This document shows positions 57,961-64,000 of a stretch of 64,000 bases of DNA, piece by piece (position 1 is the first letter of the stretch; the number at the start of each line of letters is the position of its first letter). A program made the position numbers and the translations under genes. This DNA is from Pokkaliibacter sp. MBI-7 (GTDB taxonomy: Bacteria; Pseudomonadota; Gammaproteobacteria; Pseudomonadales; Balneatricaceae). The notes under the pieces were generated by a model. The model saw nothing but the letters and a program-made list of their open reading frames with translations, did no database searches and was not told the origin of the DNA. Location of the stretch: the NCBI RefSeq assembly GCF_029846635.1, contig NZ_JARVTG010000001.1, positions 4,303,001 through 4,367,000 of the forward strand, given 5' to 3'.

Positions 57961-59724
57961 TCATGTAACGAAATGTGTAGATATTGTATCTTTAATTTTC
58001 TCTGGCGCGTTAGTGTTTGTTTCTGACGCCAAGTTCCTGCTGCCTGTAAAAGTTTTTGGATTGTCTGCCCGTTGTACCTCGGGCGTGGCTACAACAGGTT
58101 CCAGTGGGGCTACGGGAGCCTCTGGCGTTCGTGGGACCAAGGGGGCTGGAGCCGGTGTTGTCACCTGAGCCGCTGCCGGCATGAGTTGATCGAACAAGGA
58201 CAACATGACGTCGGTGGCATCGGCAGAATGGGTTTGGGATGCTGAGGGTACTGCCTCAGTCATTCCCTGTTGCGTCGTAACTGCCGCAGTTTCTATCTGT
58301 TGGGTCGCTGTCGCAGTCTTCTGTGTCGTCTCTCCGGGCAGCACTGATGATGTAGTGGACTGGAGCAGGTCATCGAGTGTGAAGGCTGTCGCAGCAGGCG
58401 GTGCTGTAGTGGCATCTGGAGCAGACGTTACCCGGTAGGACGTAGCTGGAGCAGTGATGTTATCTGGAGCACCTGTGCCAACGTCTGTATGTTCAGTATG
58501 TTCAGGTACAACAGTGCCTTTGAGGGATGCGGGGCGATCACTTGTGTTCTCCCAGATCAGTGAAGGGGCGACTTTGAGCAGCGTCAGGCTTTGCGTCCAG
58601 GGGTCTTTGCCTTCAACAGTGATCTGGCATTTCCAGATACTGCGTCCATCTGACGTGGGCTGGACCAGTCCATGAGCCTGCATTTCATCGAACAGGCGAC
58701 TGTTGGAGGAGGGTATGCCTTCAATGCCCTGCTGGAGCAGATGGGCCTTCAATTGATCGACAACCGCTTTACTGACCAGCCAGAGGGTGTCATCGGTCAG
58801 ATAGGCGGCAGCACCTGGCTGGTTAACGCGGATACCCCCTTGCTGCAGCAGGAAGCGTAGACCGCCAAGCAATTTGGACTGCAGAGAGCTCTTGGGAGCC
58901 GTAATCGCTTTACCAGGATTGCCGCCCAGGTTCGCGGCAACGCTGGCCTGATCCGCTTTGATAACGATCTCGCCCAGAATGCCGGCACGATCATGGTGGC
59001 CAGCAAGGACTGACAGCAGGGCACCGAATAACGCCGGGAAATGACTGAGCCAGTCCAACACGTAAGGTGTCAGGATCTGGGAGACGAGCAGGGCGCCCGC
59101 AGGCGCATGCACATGGTAGTCGCGTCCCTTGATATAGCGCACGCGGTACGGTTCCCGGATTGATCCATGCCAGGGATGCCAAGGCTTGCCAGAGGCTAGA
59201 GTGACCTCAATATCGACGGCGATCTTGCCGATGTCGTGACAAAGCGCACCGTAGGCTGCACCCGCTGTCCAGGCCTCGGCTTGTGCACTTTGCTCTTCGG
59301 GAGGCGCCCCTTGGGGCAATAGGTAGGATCGACGTAGCTTGAGGGCGTAGGCAATGATCTCCAGGCCGTGATCCAGCATACCGCCGAGGTGAGCGTGGTG
59401 ATGGCTTTCCGACGCAGGAAGTAGCTGGACCAGCTCAGCGTAGCGCTCGATAGGTTCCATGTAGAGCGATTTGAAATGGGCTTCGGGCAGACTGGTCATT
59501 TGCCAGATCAGCTGCAGCAGTTGCTGTCTGGCAGGGGAAGCCAGGAGCTGCTTTGCCGACAGGGGGCGTATCAGGCCGCTGTCCGTCAGGTAGTCGCTGG
59601 GATTGAGCTCAGTAGGTGCTGTGGATGCGGGACCGGAGGGGGTCTTTGAAATGACTGGGGCAGTGGTCCCTTTTGAGCTTAGGCCAATCAGAGATCCTGA
59701 GCGTTTCAACAAACCGCGTAACAT
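57961..59724 (-). CDS. traI: MobH/TraI_2-family conjugative relaxase, N-terminal part ending at TGA
   Basis: 587-aa N-terminal part of a MobH relaxase, which nicks the element at oriT for transfer. The TraI_2 domain (residues ~50-350) shows PIERYAELVQLLPASESHHH, GGMLDHGLEIIAYAL, ALCHDIGKIAVD and GHHDRAGILGE, the HD-like metal-binding core. A Pro/Ala/Thr-rich linker (~400-560) separates it from the C-terminal domain, cut off by a TGA. The start MLRGLLKR, with GAGG upstream, was preferred over an ATG 15 codons earlier. The element is therefore predicted to be defective or slow in self-transfer. Confidence 0.83.
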   Translation of the reverse strand: MLRGLLKRSGSLIGLSSKGTTAPVISKTPSGPASTAPTELNPSDYLTDSGLIRPLSAKQLLASPARQQLLQLIWQMTSLPEAHFKSLYMEPIERYAELVQLLPASESHHHAHLGGMLDHGLEIIAYALKLRRSYLLPQGAPPEEQSAQAEAWTAGAAYGALCHDIGKIAVDIEVTLASGKPWHPWHGSIREPYRVRYIKGRDYHVHAPAGALLVSQILTPYVLDWLSHFPALFGALLSVLAGHHDRAGILGEIVIKADQASVAANLGGNPGKAITAPKSSLQSKLLGGLRFLLQQGGIRVNQPGAAAYLTDDTLWLVSKAVVDQLKAHLLQQGIEGIPSSNSRLFDEMQAHGLVQPTSDGRSIWKCQITVEGKDPWTQSLTLLKVAPSLIWENTSDRPASLKGTVVPEHTEHTDVGTGAPDNITAPATSYRVTSAPDATTAPPAATAFTLDDLLQSTTSSVLPGETTQKTATATQQIETAAVTTQQGMTEAVPSASQTHSADATDVMLSLFDQLMPAAAQVTTPAPAPLVPRTPEAPVAPLEPVVATPEVQRADNPKTFTGSRNLASETNTNAPEKIKDTISTHFVT

Positions 59725-59828
59725 CAGACGTGCACCTCTTGCGCCTTTTGGCCGTTTGGCCTTTTCCATCCAGTTGAAAAGGGCCTTTTCCGGGTAAGCC
59801 CGTTACCTTTAACCCCCTTCCCTTGATG

Positions 59829-59870
59829 CCATTCCCTTCCGGCCATTCCCGTCAATCCATTCCCTTACTT
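59829..59870 (-). repeat. 14-bp-period tandem repeat upstream of the relaxase
   Basis: CCATTCCC occurs at 59829, 59843 and 59857, exactly 14 bp apart, with related TTCCC words following. It lies between the divergent relaxase and HEPN genes. Regularly spaced short repeats here could be regulator-binding sites or part of a transfer origin. Confidence 0.5.
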
Positions 59871-59967
59871 TCCCTTCCAGTCCTTTTTCGCCATTTTTCC
59901 GTTTGGGAACAAGGGTTAAATCTCAGAGGTGGCCAGAGTGATGAAGCTGGCTGATATAGCGCAGTGA

Positions 59968-60456
59968 ATGTCTGGGATGGCATTGCTATCTTATGACGTT
60001 ATTCGTAAAGCAGGTTTGGTGATGGCGTTGACGGCGTGGGAAACCTATGTCGAGAACCGCATTGGTGAGGCGATCAATTCTCAGCTACGGCTGATTGCGG
60101 GTAGCCATTGTGGCGAGTTTATTCGGAAGAGGCTGGAAGGAGAGCTGAAACGTTTTCACAACCCGGATGCAAGCAAGACGAGGCAACTGTTTGTGGACTA
60201 TCTGGGGGTTGATGTTACCGACAGTTGGGTTGGTCTGAATGCCGATGCGGCTACCAACAGAAAAGCATTGGACAACTGGATCAATAAACGAGGGCAAGCT
60301 GTACATCGTTCCAAAGTAAATGTTCCAGGGGCAACAGCTGCCCACCTGGTACGACGTGAGGATCTGGAGAGGGCTATTCGGTTTGTGAAAATGCTGGTTG
60401 AAACGACTGACTCCTGTCTGGAGCAAGTGCTCATGGGAAGGAATGGGTTACTTTGA
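59968..60456 (+). CDS. HEPN-domain protein
   Basis: 162-aa helical protein with LVMALTAWETYVENRIGEAI at the N-terminus and the RX4-6H ribonuclease motif as RGQAVH near residue 113, hallmark of HEPN domains. Such proteins are toxins or defence RNases, and some are structural. The same frame is open upstream (VARVMKLADIAQ from 59932), separated only by a TGA at 59965, so the protein may have lost its natural N-terminus. It lies between the relaxase and the methyltransferase, in the cargo part of the element. Confidence 0.7.
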   Translation: MSGMALLSYDVIRKAGLVMALTAWETYVENRIGEAINSQLRLIAGSHCGEFIRKRLEGELKRFHNPDASKTRQLFVDYLGVDVTDSWVGLNADAATNRKALDNWINKRGQAVHRSKVNVPGATAAHLVRREDLERAIRFVKMLVETTDSCLEQVLMGRNGLL

Positions 60457-60857
60457 ACATGTTGCAAGGTATCAGCGGCCAAGTCACACTCCAATACAGA
60501 GCTTTTGTGCTGAAGATTGGGGCATACCTAATGCGGCCTTTCTCGTGAATATTAGTCGCATAGCGCAGATTAATAATAGGATGCGAAACCGGCGCTATTA
60601 GAGTAGGTCAGGAGGAGATCGCTGTAGCGCTATAGGTTTGACTTTTCGAGTTAAAAGTTGTGACGCTTCATACCTTTAACGGCAAACATGCCCAATTGTA
60701 GAGCTGCATTTTCTAGGAAAGCTGACCTAAGCACAGAATGGGCTCTTCTTGCCCTTCCGCCACGCAGTGAGCCCTAGATAGGCTACTTATCCTGGTAGAC
60801 TTGCAGAGCAACTGATAACATTGACAGAGCAGTTTAGGTTGAGGTAGGGAAGGTTAG
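60457..60857. other. Intergenic region before the methyltransferase
   Basis: 401 bp with no convincing gene. The composition changes here from host-like GC to the AT-rich cargo. Small GCGC-centred inverted words occur but no clear signal. Confidence 0.5.
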
Positions 60858-62186
60858 ATGTTGTCGGTAGATGAGAAGATTATAAAAAAGATTCACTCTC
60901 TATATGATGTAGACAAAGAGTATTGGTCATTCTCTGGTAGGTCAAAGAGGACCCATTGCCATGGTTTCATAAAGTATCCAGCAATGATGGTTCCTGAAAT
61001 GCAAGGGGAGCTAATTGATTTGTTTCTGAGCGTTCGAGAGGGTATTAACTCTGTATTTGATCCATTCGTAGGCTCTGGGACTACAATGGGAGAGTCAATT
61101 ATTAGAGGTCTTGATTTTCAGGGTGTGGATATTAATCCTTTGGCAATATTAGCCTGCGAAACTAAGTCAGACTCCTTCTATCTATCTTCACTTGAGGAAA
61201 AAATAAATTTATTAAACCGCCGGTTGATTTTAGATAAGTCAGAGGCTGTTGAGGTTGATTTTCCGAAAATTGATAAATGGTTTACCCCTAGAGTAAAAAT
61301 TGAGTTAAGCAAGATCAGAAGAGCAATAACTGCTGAGCCTAGTAAGTGGGCTAGGAGGTTCTTTTGGGTAGCTTTCAGTGACACGGTCAGAGATAGTTGT
61401 AATTCAAGAACCTCAACTTATAAGCTTCATATAAAACCACCTGGTTATTTAAATGATACAAGTTGTTGTCGTGATTTGTTTGTAAGAAAGATTGAATCAA
61501 ATTTTAATTTGAAAAAAGAACAAAGAGAGTTATTGAAAGAAAGAGGTCTTCTTCCTCGTTCCCGCATAACTAGCACAGTAGATTTGCAAATATCTGATAT
61601 TCGTAAGAAGCCTAATAAGCACGACTATGAAAGACATGACCTGCTAATAACATCTCCTCCATATGGCGATAACCAGACTACAGTTCCATACGGGCAGTTT
61701 TCATATCTTCCATTAATGTGGATTGATACAAAGGACTTGCGAAATAGTGTGCCAGATAACCTCCTTCTAAATTCATCATCAATAGATGCGGCTAGTCTTG
61801 GAGGCTCAAAGAGAGGTGCACTGTTAAATATTGATCGGCTTCGAGGATTATCAAAGAACTTTTCATCCAGCATGGATATTCTACTGAAGAGTAATAGTAG
61901 CGGCGTTGGACGTTTATCATCATTCATTAGAGATTTAGATGATTCCCTAGATAACATTCTTTTAAGAATGAAGTCAGGAGGATTCCTTGTCTGGACCTTA
62001 GGTAATCGACATATATCTGGTAATAAAATACCGCTAAATGAAATTTTGAGAGAGTTGCTGGAAAATAGGCGGTGCAGTTTTATAACGGAAATTGATAGAA
62101 CTATTCCCTTTAAACGGATGGCAAGTAGAAATAGTAGCTCTCAGACTATGAATGAGGAAAAGGTCTTGATAATGACAAAAAGATAG
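60858..62186 (+). CDS. DNA methyltransferase (amino-methyltransferase class)
   Basis: 442-aa methyltransferase. The S-adenosylmethionine site DPFVGSGTTMGESIIRGLDF with DINPLA (motif I) precedes the catalytic TSPPYGDN (motif IV), so it would methylate N6 of adenine or N4 of cytosine. A long middle region (residues ~110-250), with Cys residues in NDTSCCRDLF, probably reads the target sequence. Base composition is far more AT-rich than the host genes, a sign of transfer. AGGGAAGG precedes the ATG. It is followed after 64 bp by a GHKL ATPase gene, so it is probably the modification part of a restriction-type system. Confidence 0.87.
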   Translation: MLSVDEKIIKKIHSLYDVDKEYWSFSGRSKRTHCHGFIKYPAMMVPEMQGELIDLFLSVREGINSVFDPFVGSGTTMGESIIRGLDFQGVDINPLAILACETKSDSFYLSSLEEKINLLNRRLILDKSEAVEVDFPKIDKWFTPRVKIELSKIRRAITAEPSKWARRFFWVAFSDTVRDSCNSRTSTYKLHIKPPGYLNDTSCCRDLFVRKIESNFNLKKEQRELLKERGLLPRSRITSTVDLQISDIRKKPNKHDYERHDLLITSPPYGDNQTTVPYGQFSYLPLMWIDTKDLRNSVPDNLLLNSSSIDAASLGGSKRGALLNIDRLRGLSKNFSSSMDILLKSNSSGVGRLSSFIRDLDDSLDNILLRMKSGGFLVWTLGNRHISGNKIPLNEILRELLENRRCSFITEIDRTIPFKRMASRNSSSQTMNEEKVLIMTKR

Positions 62187-62250
62187 TCCTTGTACACTCT
62201 CAATGTTTTTTAAATCTATATTTTGATTTTTTATATAAAAGGGATGGGGT

Positions 62251-62973
62251 ATGTCAGAGGTATATTTAAAATTTGGGGGGAAAATTATCGAGGAACTCTC
62301 ACAGAAAATTCCTTCCACGCTGTTTGCACTTAATGAACTAATTAAAAATGCTTATGACTCTTTCTCTCCGGATGTCACAATAAAAATTGATCCATTAAGG
62401 CAGACTGTAATTGTTTCTGATCATGGAAATGGGATGGGGGAGGATGATATTGCAAAATTATTTCATATATCTAGAAGTTCGAAGATTTATGGTTCTTTGA
62501 TTAGCCAAGATGGGATAGAAAGAGTTACCCAAGGGTCTAAAGGTCTGGGATTTTTAGCGGCATTTAAATTTGGAGATAGAGTTGAATGGGTTACCTGTAA
62601 AAATAATATTCGTAGTAGGTTCTCATTAAAAAAGTCTACCTTAGTAGATAAAGAGGACTTAAGCGATACAAAAATTAATGTGATAACTGACTCTTGTGAG
62701 AGAAAAGGAACAGAAATAATAATTCACTCGAGTGATAGGATAATTGAAGAGTTATTAGAGGATTTAAAAGATGATAGGATGATCGAAAAACTGGTTGCTA
62801 CTATCCAGGATGAATCGTTTGAAATTAAAGTTGATATTGAAAATCAAAAAAATAAATATTCAACTGGAAGGCTGGTGTGGCTTTGTTGCATAAATAGGCT
62901 TCAGCATACAAAGCCCCTTTCCCCAGACGAATTTATGCCATACGTACCGTCACCGGTGTTCCAAGCGACGTGA
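62251..62973 (+). pseudogene. GHKL ATPase (MORC/MutL/Hsp90-like), interrupted by IS element
   Basis: N-terminal part of a GHKL ATPase. The N-box ELIKNAYDSFS, the nucleotide-binding DHGNGMGEDD, and GSKGLGFLAAFKFGD are all intact. The native frame runs to 62878, where the IS element begins; the last 31 codons are IS sequence. When the IS and one target duplication are removed, the frame continues as RLVSYLKESEEDQLF. Family members dimerise on ATP and act in DNA repair, restriction or defence. In this position it is probably the effector or control partner of the methyltransferase. The original length is unknown. Confidence 0.85.
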
Positions 62974-63914
62974 AGCGGTTCAGAATGGCGGCTCGCACCT
63001 GTAGTTCGGCCACCTGACGGTCGAAATCCTTCGCCATGATCCGCTCACCCAGTCGCTTGAAACACCGCATCTTGGTTTCTACCAGACTACGCCGATGGTA
63101 ACCGCTCCACCTTTTCCAGAGCCCTTGCCCCAGATAACGCGTCACCCGCAAAATCGCGTTACGGGCCTTCGCTCCCGCTCGGCTCTCCTTCCACGGCCTC
63201 CCATTCCTGCGCGTGGGAATCACCGCTTCCGCCTCTCGCTGAGCGATCGCCTCATGACAGTCTCGGGTGTCGTAGGCACCATCACCGCTGACGGAGGCGA
63301 TCTTTTCCTCCGCCGGAATCTGACTCAGTAACTTTGGCAGCATCGGGGCGTCACCCACGGTGTTGTCGGTGACCTCAATGGCCCGAATTTCCAGCGTCTG
63401 CGCATCAATACCTATATGCACTTTACGCCACTGGCGGCGGTAGTCTGCACCGTGTTTTTTCGTTTTCCACTCGCCTTCACCCAGCATTTTGATCCCTGTG
63501 CTATCAATCAGGAGATGCAGCCCCGACGTACTGGGGCGGTAAGGAATCACCACCTGTAGCGACTTCTGACGTCGGCATACCGTGCTGTAGTCCGGCGCAG
63601 GCCAGTTCAGTCCCGCCAGGCGGAGTAGACTTTGCACCATGCCCACCGCCTGACGCAGGGCCAGGCCGAACAGGTTTTTGATCGTCAGGCAGAACTGAAT
63701 GGCCGCCTCGCTGAAGCGCTGCGTACGCCCTCGCTGGCCGCGCGGTGTTCCGTGCCAGGTCATGTTTCTGTCCAGCCAGATCATCAATGCCCCACGCGCT
63801 TTGAGCGCGGCGTTGTAGGACTTCCAGTTCGTTGTTTTGTACTTCGGGGAGGTAGGCTTGTTCATGCCTTCATTCTACAACACGGGAGCCTGTTCCGATT
63901 TGTGCAACAAAGCC
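62879..63914 (-). mobile_element. IS5-family (IS903-group) insertion sequence
   Basis: 1036-bp element. The ends are inverted repeats, GGCTTTGTTGCATAAATAGG on the left and GGCTTTGTTGCACAAATCGG on the right (reverse complement), matching 18 of 20. An identical GCTGGTGT flanks it at 62871-62878 and 63915-63922, an 8-bp target duplication. IS903 relatives carry similar GGCTTTGTTG ends and usually make 9-bp duplications. The intact transposase suggests a recent event. Confidence 0.92.
62933..63865 (-). CDS. IS5-family transposase
   Basis: 310-aa DDE transposase. Acidic triad motifs are LLIDSTGIK (first Asp), SVSGDGAYDTRD (second Asp) and the YREK-like HRRSLVETKMRCFKRLGERI (Glu). It has the family N-terminal region WKSYNAALKARGALMIWLD. 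The frame is intact, so the insertion sequence is likely still mobile. It reads opposite to the gene it interrupts. Confidence 0.95.
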   Translation of the reverse strand: MNKPTSPKYKTTNWKSYNAALKARGALMIWLDRNMTWHGTPRGQRGRTQRFSEAAIQFCLTIKNLFGLALRQAVGMVQSLLRLAGLNWPAPDYSTVCRRQKSLQVVIPYRPSTSGLHLLIDSTGIKMLGEGEWKTKKHGADYRRQWRKVHIGIDAQTLEIRAIEVTDNTVGDAPMLPKLLSQIPAEEKIASVSGDGAYDTRDCHEAIAQREAEAVIPTRRNGRPWKESRAGAKARNAILRVTRYLGQGLWKRWSGYHRRSLVETKMRCFKRLGERIMAKDFDRQVAELQVRAAILNRFTSLGTPVTVRMA

Positions 63915-63915
63915 G

Positions 63916-64000
63916 CTGGTGTCATATTTAAAAGAGAGTGAGGAAGATCAACTGTTTTATGTTAAGTACGACTCTGAAGAAAATGAAATACTATTCTATC
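63916..64000 (+). pseudogene. GHKL ATPase gene, segment after the IS, cut by window edge
   Basis: Continuation of the interrupted ATPase gene after the IS and its target duplication: LVSYLKESEEDQLFYVKYD and on to the window end, in frame with the N-terminal part. It shares its AT-rich composition. The rest lies outside the window. Confidence 0.8.

Larger units (their letters stand above)
56239..64000. mobile_element. Integrative element (ICE-like), right-hand portion, incomplete in window
   Basis: A block starting where the BCCT gene breaks off, with repeated 11-mers, a tyrosine recombinase, a split MobH relaxase, and AT-rich cargo (HEPN protein, DNA methyltransferase, GHKL ATPase with an IS insertion). 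Integrase beside a TraI_2 relaxase is the layout of the conserved end of PFL_4669-type ICEs. The left boundary is set only by the BCCT homology break; the other end and most conjugation genes are outside the window. Confidence 0.75.

Noticed and set aside
57961..57963. TGA in the relaxase as selenocysteine codon
   Set aside because: A Trp is expected at this position and no following selenocysteine-insertion hairpin or selenoprotein context was seen; a nonsense change is simpler.
57601..59769. Frameshift splitting the relaxase
   Set aside because: Both parts are in the same reading frame; the separation is a stop codon only.
1..64000. tRNA, rRNA or riboswitch genes
   Set aside because: I looked for conserved tRNA and rRNA features and common riboswitch cores by eye and saw none; a covariance-model search would be decisive.

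Overview
This is a chromosomal window from a free-living, metabolically versatile gammaproteobacterium with moderately high GC. Gene content (glucosylglycerate-type solute synthesis, TctABC and BCCT transporters, many LysR regulators, c-di-GMP enzymes, reductive pyrimidine/beta-alanine catabolism) would fit an Oceanospirillales-like marine or rhizosphere bacterium. That placement is inference from gene content; no rRNA or tRNA gene was found in the window.

Layout. 1-1925: end of a gpgP-gpgS compatible-solute operon. 1949-5359: a large MASE1-PAS-GGDEF-EAL protein. 5654-10982: a tricarboxylate transporter with fused TctA-TctB, its binding protein and a PrpF/GalD-type isomerase, with a divergent LysR regulator. 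11119-13716: a tyrosinase, a membrane protein and an unknown protein. 14149-19888: a hybrid histidine kinase, a REC-(dead GGDEF)-EAL response regulator and a LysR regulator on one strand. 20535-22018: 3-oxoacid CoA-transferase. 22359-26260: nudK, a DeoR regulator, a TetR regulator and two glutathione S-transferases. 26335-31197: chrA, a LysR-cidAB locus and an rcnRA metal-efflux operon. 31458-35923: an ABC importer of polyamine/iron type. 36054-41000: small lipoprotein, DUF4197, isochorismatase, EamA exporter, spherulin-4-like and YbaK genes. 41054-44610: a tightly overlapping ABM-DUF1127-P450-AraC operon facing an ArsR regulator. 45099-48243: GntR, PDC-lactonase-like hydrolase and MatC-like carrier. 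48651-49268: DUF2314/DUF2185 (Imm33-like) protein. 49341-54888: LysR plus omega-aminotransferase, methylmalonate-semialdehyde dehydrogenase and ureidopropionase-like hydrolase.

From about 56239 to the end the sequence is a mobile island. It appears to have entered a BCCT transporter gene, which stops abruptly after about 306 codons. Next to the junction lie repeated 11-mers, a perfect inverted repeat and a tyrosine recombinase, then a MobH/TraI_2 relaxase split by one in-frame TGA where a Trp is expected. Beyond the relaxase the cargo turns markedly AT-rich: a HEPN-domain protein, a DNA methyltransferase and a GHKL (MORC/MutL/Hsp90-like) ATPase. The ATPase is interrupted by an IS5/IS903-type element with an 8-bp target duplication; removing the element restores its reading frame. 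The methyltransferase-GHKL pair looks like a restriction/defence system damaged by the insertion.

Outside the island the most unusual signal is a family of about 150-220 bp terminal-inverted-repeat elements (three copies, one inverted). Each copy ends 31-40 bp upstream of a plus-strand start codon, and one lies inside the ABC-transporter operon.
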